Below are positions 1 through 6,613 of a stretch of 39,753 nt of DNA, one piece after another. The DNA comes from Acidobacterium sp. GTDB lineage: Bacteria; Acidobacteriota; Terriglobia; Terriglobales; Acidobacteriaceae. Both the position numbers and the translations under genes were made by a program. The notes under the pieces were generated by a model. It worked only from the letters and a program-made list of their open reading frames with translations, searched no databases and was not told the DNA's origin. How positions within the stretch are numbered: the stretch's first letter is position 1; every line of letters begins with the position of its first letter. The stretch covers positions 1 to 39,753 of the forward strand of contig DAHUYD010000105.1 of the NCBI GenBank assembly GCA_027315385.1, in the 5' to 3' direction.

Positions 1-1
1 C

Positions 2-43
2 TGGAACAAAGTGATGAATCTGGATCGCTTCGACCTTTTGTGA
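2..43 (+). CDS. 3' end of an upstream gene, truncated by the window edge
   Basis: The first bases can be read as a reading frame ending in a TGA at 41-43, with the C-terminal residues WNKVMNLDRFDLL. The mix of residues looks like real protein rather than random high-GC translation, and the hydrolase gene starts about 100 bases later on the same strand. Too little is present to name the family, and it could be chance. Confidence 0.35.
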   Translation, partial: WNKVMNLDRFDLL

Positions 44-149
44 TTTCAGAATGCAGCCCGTCCGGTAGATCATGCCGGAAGGGGGCCTCGCTTCCCTCCG
101 CGGGGGCCGGGCCCGTCCGCTGCGCCTCAGCCGATCTGCGGAGACGGTC

Positions 150-1355
150 ATGAAGAGCGATGTGCAGCGCAACCCGCAGAATAATCTCCCAGGCCGGTGG
201 CCGGCGGCATTTGCGGCTTGCCGGCTCACTTTATGCTCCTGCCTCGCAGGTCTCGTTCTTCTGATTGCGGCGCCTGCTTTCGTTCTTGCGTGCGGCGGCA
301 GCGCCACCGGCGGAAGCGGCGACGGCGGCGGAACAACGCAGGCCGCGATGCCCGCCATTTCAGCCAGTCCGGCACAGAACGGCGCGCAGATCGTCTCTTT
401 AGCCGACAGCACCTCGGGCGCCACCATCTACTACACGCTGGATGGCAGCGTACCCTCCTCGTCCTCAATCGAGTATTTCGCGCCGTTTCTCGTCGATTCG
501 AGCGTTACCGTGAAAGCCATTGCCGCAGCCTCCGGAGATGCAACCAGCGCCGTTGCCAGCCAGAGCTTTTCCGTCAGTGTGCCATCCGGGACGCTGGTCT
601 GGAGCGACGAGTTTTCCAGCCCCACCGGCGCGAATGCGCAGCCCGACCCGCACACCTGGACCTATGACACCGGAGGAGATGGCTGGGGCAATCAGGAACT
701 GGAAACGTACTGCGCGTGGGATTCCTCGTCGTCACCCTGCAGCGCCTCCAGCCCCAACTCCTGGGTCGGGACCGACGGCTATCTGCACATCGTCGCGCAG
801 CAACCCGCCAGCGGCATCTATACCTCGGCGCGTCTCAAAACGCAGGGTCGCTTCAGCTTCACTTATGGCCGCATTGAGGCGCGCATGCGGATCCCTGAGG
901 GCCAGGGCCTGTGGCCGGCATTCTGGCTCCTCGGCAACAATATTGCCACAGTCAATTGGCCGGCCTGCGGTGAGCAGGACATCATGGAACACATCAACGC
1001 GCCCGTTCCGGACTGGGTCGCAGGCTCGATCCACGGCGCCAGCCTGAACATGAGCGAACGGTTTCCCGGCGCTGCCGGGCAGACCTTTGCCGCATCCGGA
1101 TGGCATACCTACGGCATGATCTGGACGAAGGGCTCGATTTCGTATTACGTGGATTCGCCCTCGAACGTCTACGCTGCCTATAGCTCGTCGAACCTCTCCA
1201 GTCAGCCCGGCGCCGTGTGGCCATTCGACTCCGGCAGCGGGGCCTTCATCATTCTGAATCTTGCCGTCGGCGGCAACTGGCCGGGCTCGCCGAACAGCGC
1301 CACGCCGTTCCCGTCCCAACTGCTCGTCGACTATGTCCGACTGTACACAAATTGA
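150..1355 (+). CDS. Secreted lipoprotein glycoside hydrolase, family 16 (endo-beta-1,3-glucanase-like)
   Basis: This is probably a cell-surface enzyme that cuts beta-1,3- or mixed-linkage glucans. Starting at ATG 150, preceded by GGAG, it gives 401 residues. A hydrophobic segment at about residues 34-47 ends in a lipobox-like VLAC (Cys48), followed by a Gly/Ser-rich linker. A chitobiase/hexosaminidase C-terminal-type beta domain follows (ATIYYTLDGSVPS region, about residues 70-145). The GH16 jelly roll then carries the family active site GEQDIMEHI, with Glu275 as the expected nucleophile, Asp in the middle and Glu280 as the expected acid/base. An in-frame ATG at 72 exists, but its extra 26 residues are arginine-rich and unlike a signal peptide. 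GH16 with this motif is usually a laminarinase or lichenase; exact substrate cannot be read from sequence. The next sequence is on the opposite strand, so the gene is probably expressed alone. Confidence 0.88.
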   Translation: MKSDVQRNPQNNLPGRWPAAFAACRLTLCSCLAGLVLLIAAPAFVLACGGSATGGSGDGGGTTQAAMPAISASPAQNGAQIVSLADSTSGATIYYTLDGSVPSSSSIEYFAPFLVDSSVTVKAIAAASGDATSAVASQSFSVSVPSGTLVWSDEFSSPTGANAQPDPHTWTYDTGGDGWGNQELETYCAWDSSSSPCSASSPNSWVGTDGYLHIVAQQPASGIYTSARLKTQGRFSFTYGRIEARMRIPEGQGLWPAFWLLGNNIATVNWPACGEQDIMEHINAPVPDWVAGSIHGASLNMSERFPGAAGQTFAASGWHTYGMIWTKGSISYYVDSPSNVYAAYSSSNLSSQPGAVWPFDSGSGAFIILNLAVGGNWPGSPNSATPFPSQLLVDYVRLYTN

Positions 1356-1377
1356 AACAGGTCCATCCGCCGCCGAG

Positions 1378-1803
1378 TTACCCCTGGCTCATGAAGCCCA
1401 GATAGGGGCTCGATCCGAAGTTGGCGAAGTTCGGAAAGACCTGGCGGATATGGCTGTCGCTCAGCCCGAACCACCGGGCTAACGTCCCTGCGTATTGGTC
1501 CACAGACGTCGTCGGAATCAGCCGCCCCGCACCCACGTCATTCGCCTGATCGGCGCCGATTACCGGGTACTGGCCGTACATGTCGTGGCCCTGCACCGCG
1601 CCGCCCACAACGAAATGATGGCTGCCCCAGCCGTGATCGGTGCCGTCGCTGTTGCTGTCGAGGGTTCTGCCGAAGTCCGAGGCGGTAAACGTCGTTACCT
1701 GGTTGCCAAGCCCCGCATCGGTCATCAGCCCGTCGAAATACTCCAGCGCCTCGCCCAGCTGGGTAAGCAGCTGCGCGTGCGTCTTTGCCTGCGCGTCGTG
1801 CAT
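1378..1803 (-). pseudogene. 3' fragment of a DUF1501 (sulfatase-like, Tat-type) gene
   Basis: The last about 140 codons of a DUF1501-family protein are present. They include MHDAQAKTHAQLLTQL, which matches the family's FDTH-type helix start, then ASDFGRTLDSNSDGTDHGW, the conserved SEFGRT...GTDHG signature, and a C-terminal end with SDSHIRQVFPNF. Family members are normally 400-500 residues with an N-terminal Tat signal; everything upstream of the MHDAQ region is missing. Upstream of about 1803 the sequence belongs to an unrelated lipoprotein start in a different frame, so no complete DUF1501 protein can be made. The remaining part has no obvious stop codons, which suggests a recent loss. Confidence 0.72.
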
Positions 1804-1994
1804 GTACTGAACTGAGCGGTGATCTGCATTTTCTGGTTCACGCGGATCGCAGCCGACGATGACTTGAGCGCCGTGAAGTTGCCGGACGTTCCCTGGCTGA
1901 CGCTGCACCCGGTCATAGCCGCAAAGGATGCGAAGCCGATGCCCAGAGCAAGAGCGGAAGCAGTTGGGCTCATGCGTGCGAATCGTGCGTGCAC
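1804..1994 (-). pseudogene. 5' fragment of a secreted lipoprotein gene (Ig-like type), fused to the DUF1501 remnant
   Basis: A GTG at 1994 is preceded by a good ribosome site (GGGAGG, 6 nt before it). It opens a frame with a lipoprotein signal peptide: hydrophobic ALALGIGFASFAAMTGC with the lipobox ending at Cys, then a Ser/Thr-rich stretch and AAIRVNQKMQITAQFS. That last part resembles the first strand of the Ig-like repeats common in acidobacterial surface proteins. About 63 codons in, the sequence switches to DUF1501 coding sequence in another frame, and translation would run on as an arginine-rich tail to a stop near 1725. An internal ATG at 1973 has no ribosome site. The signal peptide and start look intact; the mature protein is lost. 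Confidence 0.5.
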
Positions 1995-2482
1995 GGATCC
2001 TCCCGAGGGGAACGCCCCTTCCCAACCAGTGAGCGCTGCAGGGCGGAAGTGTCCGCACAGCGGATCGCAGCCATTGATCGAACGGCAATCCTTTTCGGAG
2101 AAAATCCCGCCGCGTTTCTGGTACTAAAGTGCAATGGGCGCGATAGATTGCAACTCGCTACAGTCAGGGGTTTGCCTCGGCCGAACCTGGCCAGGCTCCT
2201 CGCTGCCCGGTTCCCGCATGCCGCGGGCGCACGGTTGCATGGCGCCGCCACCGCAGCATTGGCGTGCTGCCGGCCGATGACCCAAATGCCGGCACGCCGC
2301 CCATTGTTCCCGATTGGCCGCAATCCGGGAGTTGTCCTGGTTCTGATAGGCTCGTAGAAAATTGTCGGCTGCATGATCGCATTGCGCTCAATCCCAACAC
2401 CGGCGTGGTGATTCGCGATTTCCACCCCGGCCGTCGCTGGTTCAGTGTCAGAAGCAGCCAGGCAAGGAATGAGGTCTCCGGA
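1995..2482. other. Intergenic region between divergent genes
   Basis: These 488 bases separate the GTG start at 1994 (minus strand) from the ATG at 2483 (plus strand). They must hold the promoters for both directions. An open frame runs in from 2264 towards the phosphatase gene, but its residues (Pro, Arg and Asn rich, no signal peptide at its front) look like upstream read-through. I see no gene, tRNA or clear hairpin here. Confidence 0.5.
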
Positions 2483-3907
2483 ATGGTGCGACCATCCTGC
2501 CGCTTACTCCTGTTGACGGCGCTCCTTGCCTGCCTCATGGCGCCGCAGGCACCAGCGGCCGCATCGCCGCAGCCGGCGCCTCCGGGGTCTGACACCGGCG
2601 TCTCTGGCCGCTCCGGCCAGTCCGTCGTCCCGCTCAATGGCCCGTGGAAATTCCACACGGGCGACGACCCGCAATGGGCCGCTGTGAGCTTCGACGATTC
2701 CGGCTGGCAGGACTACACGATTGATCCTGAACATCCGGACCCGACGGCGGCGCAGACGATCGAGTCGCATGAGCTGCCGGGTTGGCAGCGGCACGGACAT
2801 CCCGGCTACACCGGCTATGCCTGGTATCGGATTCGGATCCGGGTGCCGTCCGGCGTGCGAGCCGTCGCACTGATGATGCCGCAGAACGTCGATGACGCCT
2901 ATGAGGTGTACATCGACGGTGAGAAGGTCGGTGGGTTCGGCAAGCTCAGCGGATGGCGCACTGTTTATCCAAAGCAAACCAGGATTTTCCCCATTCCGGC
3001 TGGTGCACAGAACAACGCCGGTGCCGCCACTCTGGCCATCCGCATGTGGAGCCAGCGCGACGAGGCGCTGCCCAGCGAGCACAATCTGGATGGCAACAAT
3101 ATACTTGACGCACATCGCGTTGCGGAGTACTTTGCCGCCATGCCTATGTGGACTGCTTTTTGGCACCTCTTTCGGCGGGCCCTCGTTTACTTTCCTTCCG
3201 AGCTATCCGCAAACTGGCTATCTGTGTTGCTACCCGTTGGTCTCTATTTTCTCAGGGAGGCGCTTCGTTTTCGCAGCGAGGGGCGCCGAGCTATGAAATG
3301 GAGTGTTCTGGAGCGCGACACCAAACTCATGGTGGGGGCCTATATTGTACTTTTCCTATGGGCGATGGTTCACACCATCTATGAAGATCACATCACCCTT
3401 CAAAACCAGAATGTCGCGATAAGGCGACAAATTGCATTTAGAAATACACATGGCGTCTCCCTCGCAATTGAGAGCGTCGTGGGTCACTGGGTTAAGTTTG
3501 GGCTACAGCTCCAGGTGAACTTGCTTGCGTCTAACGATGGACATGCTGCTGCCGCTCTGGAAGATTGGAGCGCGAAGCTTGACTCTCGAAAAGGAACAAT
3601 GGTGGGAGAGGACGACTATGGAATCCCGCCATTTCAGGGATCTCCTCCCCTCCCCCCCTTGGATGTCGAACTTGCCAAGCCAACGGACTTCGCACAACTC
3701 CCAGGGTTGGTCACCTTTATTTTCCCACCCTCATCCAAAACCTTTCCAATGTCGCTGATGTGTGATCCGGGAACCACTTTAACTGTATCGGCACTAGACT
3801 TGGAGGGAAGAAAGATATCCACCACGAAGAGACTGAAAGAACTGTGCGATTTAAACCATGAAGAACACGTCGCAACAAAGCGGAAAGCAAGCGCGAATTC
3901 TTTTTGA
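2483..3907 (+). CDS. Fusion ORF: host signal peptide and jelly-roll domain joined in frame to an IS passenger membrane protein
   Basis: Reading from ATG 2483 (GAGG about 8 nt upstream) gives 474 residues. Residues 1-27 form a signal peptide (CRLLLLTALLACLMAPQAPA). Residues about 45-195 form a beta-sandwich with LNGPWKF and SFDDSGW, typical of the N-terminal sugar-binding domain of family-2 glycosidases. Residue 203 is the last host codon. From there translation passes without a stop through the left inverted repeat and into the element's own membrane protein, whose normal start is probably ATG 3140. The base composition falls sharply in AT-richer sequence from about 3300 to 3900. If the host promoter is active, a chimera with an exported sensor domain and two further membrane segments would be produced. 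It may simply be a by-product of the insertion. Confidence 0.6.
   Translation: MVRPSCRLLLLTALLACLMAPQAPAAASPQPAPPGSDTGVSGRSGQSVVPLNGPWKFHTGDDPQWAAVSFDDSGWQDYTIDPEHPDPTAAQTIESHELPGWQRHGHPGYTGYAWYRIRIRVPSGVRAVALMMPQNVDDAYEVYIDGEKVGGFGKLSGWRTVYPKQTRIFPIPAGAQNNAGAATLAIRMWSQRDEALPSEHNLDGNNILDAHRVAEYFAAMPMWTAFWHLFRRALVYFPSELSANWLSVLLPVGLYFLREALRFRSEGRRAMKWSVLERDTKLMVGAYIVLFLWAMVHTIYEDHITLQNQNVAIRRQIAFRNTHGVSLAIESVVGHWVKFGLQLQVNLLASNDGHAAAALEDWSAKLDSRKGTMVGEDDYGIPPFQGSPPLPPLDVELAKPTDFAQLPGLVTFIFPPSSKTFPMSLMCDPGTTLTVSALDLEGRKISTTKRLKELCDLNHEEHVATKRKASANSF
3084..3091. repeat. Left copy of the 8-bp target-site duplication
   Basis: The sequence ATCTGGAT lies directly outside the left inverted repeat and is repeated exactly outside the right one. 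It belongs to the host codons for the N-L-D of the split phosphatase, so one copy is original and the other was made by transposition. Confidence 0.92.
3092..3114 (+). repeat. Left terminal inverted repeat of the IS1595-family element
   Basis: It begins GGCAACAATATACTTGAC and continues to CACA. It matches the reverse complement of the right end at 21 of 23 positions, differing at positions 6 and 19. The TTGAC inside it sits where an inward-facing -35 box would be. Confidence 0.9.
3105..3133 (+). promoter_or_regulatory. Possible inward promoter at the left IS end, for the passenger gene
   Basis: TTGACG (3105-3110) is followed after 17 nt by TACTTT (3128-3133). The -10 match is weak. If used, transcription would begin at or next to ATG 3140, giving a leaderless or nearly leaderless message for the membrane protein, which fits the lack of a clear ribosome site. 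This is inference from spacing and from the mirrored promoter at the other end. Confidence 0.35.
3140..3907 (+). CDS. IS passenger membrane protein of unknown function
   Basis: I do not recognise this family. From ATG 3140 (or 3146) it gives about 255 residues. The first 90 hold two hydrophobic segments, around LSVLLPVGLYFLREALRF and MVGAYIVLFLWAMVHTIY. A soluble C-terminal part of about 165 residues follows, with a proline-rich stretch (GIPPFQGSPPLPPLD) and a Lys/Glu-rich tail. No catalytic or metal-binding motif is visible. It lies wholly inside the IS1595-family element, convergent with the transposase, and its base composition is AT-richer than the host genes, as expected for cargo acquired elsewhere. 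Because the element landed in frame with a host gene, the same ORF also continues upstream to 2483. It could act in regulation of transposition or as selfish cargo; nothing in the sequence decides this. Confidence 0.6.
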   Translation: MPMWTAFWHLFRRALVYFPSELSANWLSVLLPVGLYFLREALRFRSEGRRAMKWSVLERDTKLMVGAYIVLFLWAMVHTIYEDHITLQNQNVAIRRQIAFRNTHGVSLAIESVVGHWVKFGLQLQVNLLASNDGHAAAALEDWSAKLDSRKGTMVGEDDYGIPPFQGSPPLPPLDVELAKPTDFAQLPGLVTFIFPPSSKTFPMSLMCDPGTTLTVSALDLEGRKISTTKRLKELCDLNHEEHVATKRKASANSF

Positions 3908-3992
3908 GCGCACGATGGCCGCCCTATTTCGCGCGCCTAAAACGGTCAAGGGTCCCTCTCCGAAATCCCCGAGGAAAGGGAGTGCGAAGTGA
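3858..3992 (+). CDS. Small Lys/Pro-rich IS-borne protein, 44 residues
   Basis: An ATG at 3858 opens a 44-codon frame ending TGA at 3990-3992 and overlapping the last 50 bases of the membrane-protein gene in another frame. Its core, RILFERTMAALFRAPKTVK, reads as a short amphipathic helix, and the tail is rich in Lys, Pro and Ser. Short proteins with this design (a Phe/Leu helix ending in a P-K turn and a basic tail) are seen often in bacterial genomes, which makes me take it seriously despite its length. No strong ribosome site is visible; translation may be coupled to the overlapping gene. It is inside the IS element, between the membrane protein and the 3' end of the transposase. Function unknown. 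Confidence 0.45.
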   Translation: MKNTSQQSGKQARILFERTMAALFRAPKTVKGPSPKSPRKGSAK

Positions 3993-4030
3993 TGCGCCGT
4001 CCGCGCCGCTGGCGGGACTTCCAGAAGGCA

Positions 4031-5014
4031 TCAGACGGCTCCCTGACCTTTGCCGGTCAGAGCGGAATAGGTGAGCCGCTTGCCCGCAACCTGGCTCATA
4101 GCCAGCATGAAGCGGTCTGCGTCATTCAGAGGATTGTCTTTCGTGGCCCTATTGTTAAACCGGAAGACCTGCTCTCCAACGTACCGGTCCAGGTGAAAGG
4201 GTTCCACGGCGACGTAGGTTCCGCGGAGTCCACGTTTCAGCAGACTCCAGAAGTTTTCGATGCCCTGAGTATGGACCTGGCCGCGTACATATTCTTCAAC
4301 GTGGTTTACGGTCTCATGGATGAACTCTTTCGCAGCCGGAAGGCGGTCATAGCCGGTGTACTGATCTGTGTAGATCGTAGCTCCGCCCTCAAGTTGATTC
4401 AGGATGGCATTTTGCAAGGTTTCGCGCTTCACATTCGGAACTACCTGGGCGCGTACCTGGCGGCTCTCACGGTCCAGCATTCCCAGCACGGGAGTCTTGT
4501 TTGTCCGCTGCGTAATGGCAGTCTGAAGTTTCAGGCGACGGCTGCAGTGCATCCGCTCCGGGCTAGGCCCGACAAACGTTTCATCAATCTCCACTGGACC
4601 GCTGTCGCCGCCGCCCAATTTCGCAAAGGAACCGTTTTTCATCGCCTCACGAATCCGATGGAGCATAAACCATGCCGACTTCTGAGTGACCCCCAGGTTG
4701 CGAGCGATCTCATAAGAACTGATTCCGTTCTTGCAATTGCAGATCATCCAGACGGCGGTCATCCACTTGTCCAGCCCGAGCGCGGAATCCTCAAAAATGG
4801 TTCCCACCTTAGCCGTGAACTGCTTTTTGCAGCCATTGCAGAACCACATGCGGCGCGTCTTGATGAAGGAGTGGGAATCGGAGCCGCAGCGCGGGCAAGA
4901 GACCTTGCCATCGGGCCAGCGCAATTCCACGGCATAGCGGAAAGCGCGGTCTGCGTCAGAAAAGTAAACTATTGCCTGCTGGAGAGTTACGGGCTTTTTC
5001 AGATTGGTCGTCAT
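4031..5014 (-). CDS. IS1595-family transposase (ISXO2-like)
   Basis: This 327-residue enzyme cuts and joins the element's ends. Residues 38-64 form a zinc ribbon (CPRC...CNGC), which binds DNA in this family. A helical region that resembles a helix-turn-helix follows (SSYEIARNLGVTQKSAWFML). The ISXO2/DDE core has its first Asp in VEIDETFVG, its second in IYTDQYTGY, and the third acidic position in the IENFWSLLKRG motif. Start: ATG 5014 has a strong ribosome site, GGAGG with a 7-nt spacer, and a promoter partly inside the right inverted repeat. The frame is undamaged and full length for the family. The protein matches the ends: 8-bp duplications and GGC-starting repeats are family traits. Confidence 0.94.
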   Translation of the reverse strand: MTTNLKKPVTLQQAIVYFSDADRAFRYAVELRWPDGKVSCPRCGSDSHSFIKTRRMWFCNGCKKQFTAKVGTIFEDSALGLDKWMTAVWMICNCKNGISSYEIARNLGVTQKSAWFMLHRIREAMKNGSFAKLGGGDSGPVEIDETFVGPSPERMHCSRRLKLQTAITQRTNKTPVLGMLDRESRQVRAQVVPNVKRETLQNAILNQLEGGATIYTDQYTGYDRLPAAKEFIHETVNHVEEYVRGQVHTQGIENFWSLLKRGLRGTYVAVEPFHLDRYVGEQVFRFNNRATKDNPLNDADRFMLAMSQVAGKRLTYSALTGKGQGAV

Positions 5015-5038
5015 CGTTCGACCTCCAACTCTGAAACA

Positions 5039-5067
5039 ACTCTACGCCTACTCTACTTGTGTGTCAA
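5039..5067 (-). promoter_or_regulatory. Transposase promoter, -35 inside the right inverted repeat
   Basis: On the minus strand TTGACA (5067-5062, perfect consensus) is followed by exactly 17 nt and then TAGAGT (5044-5039, 4 of 6 matches). The transposase ATG lies 25 nt downstream of the -10 box, with GGAGG between. Binding of transposase to its own inverted repeat would cover the -35 box, so self-repression is plausible. Confidence 0.6.
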
Positions 5068-5080
5068 GTATATTATTGCC
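5058..5080 (-). repeat. Right terminal inverted repeat of the IS1595-family element
   Basis: Read on the minus strand it begins GGCAATAATATACTTGAC and ends ACACA. It contains a perfect TTGACA that forms the -35 box of the probable transposase promoter. Beyond position 23 the two ends diverge. Confidence 0.9.
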
Positions 5081-6519
5081 ATCTGGATGGCGGCCTGCGT
5101 GGTGTGCCCCTGCTCGGCCCTCAGCAGCTGCTCGCAATCTTCCAGCAGAGTGTGCAGGAGCAGACGTCGAAGACTCTGTGGCCTGGATGGCTGCTCACGG
5201 CTGTGTTTGGCGGGGTAGGGATCATCTCGCTGTTCCTCTACTTCTTCAGCCGCAGCCAGCGAGAGTATCTGTGGGCCGGCATCAGCCTGACCGGTATTGG
5301 CGTGCTGGTGGCATTTGAATCTATTGCGCCGGCAACCAACATACCGATGCAATATTCGGAGATCGGTCTGCCGGTCGCAGATTGCGTCGGTTACTTTGCG
5401 TTGCCTTTGGCCGCCATGTATCTGTTGGGCGTTGCCAGGCCTTTCTGGCGCCGCGCCAACTATGTCCTGTTGGTGTGCATCGTCGCGCATAATCTGCAAC
5501 TCATGTGTCTCCGCTTTGGCCTGCTGCCGCCAACGGCTGCCGCCGATCGTTTCCAGTCGATTTCGTTTCTGGTGGCGATTTTTGGCGAGGCCCTGCTGCT
5601 GCTCGGCATCGCGGTGGATGGCCTGCGCACCACTGGACGCAGGGCGTTGCTGCCCCTGACTCCGGGCCTGCTGTGCGCCTGCGGTCTGATTGCCGACGTG
5701 GTCGATCCTGTGTCCATCAGCGCCGTTGGACTGTATTACTACTTTTACGTCATCGCTCCGTTGGCCGTTCTGATCATCTTCCTGATGCGCTTCGGAGAGC
5801 AGCAGCGCGAGAATGGCCGCCTGGTGGAGGATATGCGTCAGGCACGGGAGGTGCAGCAGGTGATGCTCCCCGATGTGCAGGCGCACTTTCCCGGATACTT
5901 CATTGAAAGCGAATACCGCCCGGCGCGCGAGGTGGGTGGCGATTTCTTCCAGGTTATTCCCTGTCAGTCCGACGGCAGTCTTCTGGTCGTCGCTGGAGAC
6001 GTCACAGGCAAGGGGTTGAAAGCCGGTATGGTCGTAGCGCTGCTGGTGGGTGCGATTCGTACTGCGGCCCGTTTCAATCCGGATCCGCTGGCAATCCTGG
6101 ACGAGCTCAACCAGCGGCTGCTGGGGCGCCGCGACGTCCAGGCCACCTGCCTCGCTCTGCGAATCGACGCGAACGGCCACGCAACCCTCGCGAACGCCGG
6201 CCATCTGCCGCCCTACCTCAACGGAGAACCTCTCCCGATGGGCGGCGCTATTCCTCTCGGCATGGTCGAGGCCGCGGAGTTTTCCCTGATGCATTTCCAG
6301 TTGGAGACGGGCGACAAACTGGTGCTGATGTCCGATGGTATTGCCGAAGCCACCAATGCCAAGGGAGAGATCTACGGCTTCGAGCGGGTTCAACAGCTAC
6401 TGGGCACTGCAACCACCGCGGCCGGCATTGCCTCTGAAGCTCAGCGCTTCGGACAGCAGGACGACATCAGCGTAATCGCCGTGAGCCGCGTGGGAGTCAT
6501 CGACCCGGTTGGCGTGTAA
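5059..6519 (+). pseudogene. Severed 3' part of the phosphatase gene: membrane helices and SpoIIE domain
   Basis: The frame is open from a GTG at 5059, within the right inverted repeat, to the TAA at 6517-6519. Host sequence starts at 5081. After about 35 residues come some seven hydrophobic segments (for example WLLTAVFGGVGIISLFLYFF) and then the SpoIIE/PP2C domain. The linker helix contains AREVQQVMLPDVQ, typical of the segment before such phosphatase cores. The domain itself has no visible damage (VGGDFF, GDVTGKG, AGHLPP, MSDGIAEA). No ribosome site stands before the GTG, but a truncated, sensor-less phosphatase might still be made if transcription reads out of the element. The next gene is the convergent homologue, 94 bases away. 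Confidence 0.7.
5081..5088. repeat. Right copy of the 8-bp target-site duplication
   Basis: An exact copy of ATCTGGAT directly follows the right inverted repeat. The host reading frame resumes with GGC at 5089. Deleting one duplication plus the element restores the phosphatase frame. Confidence 0.92.
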
Positions 6520-6613
6520 CCTGAACGCTTATACCCGGCAATCGGAGCCGGAACGCTCTAAGGCAAATCGGCGCCTTCCGGGCAGAGCTGCGCAAAGCCC
6601 TGCGGCGTGGCCA

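Larger units (their letters stand above)
3092..5080 (-). mobile_element. Complete IS1595-family insertion sequence with passenger genes (1989 bp)
   Basis: The element is bounded by 23-bp imperfect inverted repeats beginning GGCAA (21 of 23 positions match) and flanked by an 8-bp direct duplication, ATCTGGAT, the target-duplication size known for the IS1595 family. It encodes an ISXO2-type transposase on the minus strand. Upstream of the transposase's 3' end, on the plus strand, are a 255-residue membrane protein and an overlapping 44-codon small ORF. A plain member of the family is about 0.7-1.1 kb, so roughly half of this element is passenger DNA, and some family members are known to carry such cargo. 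The transposase frame and both ends are intact, so it may still be mobile and the insertion is probably recent. Confidence 0.92.
2483..6519 (+). pseudogene. 7TM-SpoIIE (PP2C-type) phosphatase gene split by an IS1595-family element
   Basis: Before insertion this encoded a membrane-bound serine/threonine phosphatase. It had a signal peptide, an extracytoplasmic jelly-roll domain of the glycosidase family-2 sugar-binding type, seven or so membrane helices and a cytoplasmic SpoIIE/PP2C phosphatase domain. Taking 2483-3091 (203 codons) and 5089-6519 (477 codons, stop included) rebuilds an uninterrupted 679-residue protein whose junction reads EHNLDG-GLRG. The intact homologue at 6614-8680 has 688 residues and the same architecture. 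The phosphatase motifs survive in the 3' part: VGGDFF, GDVTGKG, AGHLPP, MSDGIAEA and QDDIS, with the metal-binding Asp residues expected of the family. The gene is physically split at the end of the jelly roll, before the first membrane helix, so sensor and phosphatase are no longer one chain. Confidence 0.85.

Noticed and set aside
2264-2482. A 73-codon N-terminal extension of the phosphatase
   Set aside because: The signal peptide starts at ATG 2483, which also has a ribosome site.
3989-5218. A 409-codon plus-strand open frame across the transposase
   Set aside because: It is antisense to a clear transposase with zinc ribbon and catalytic motifs, and its own translation has no family features.
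5053-6393. A 446-codon minus-strand open frame over the phosphatase 3' part
   Set aside because: It is the complement of the SpoIIE domain; composition is Gln/Arg/His-rich, typical of antisense frames in GC-rich genes.
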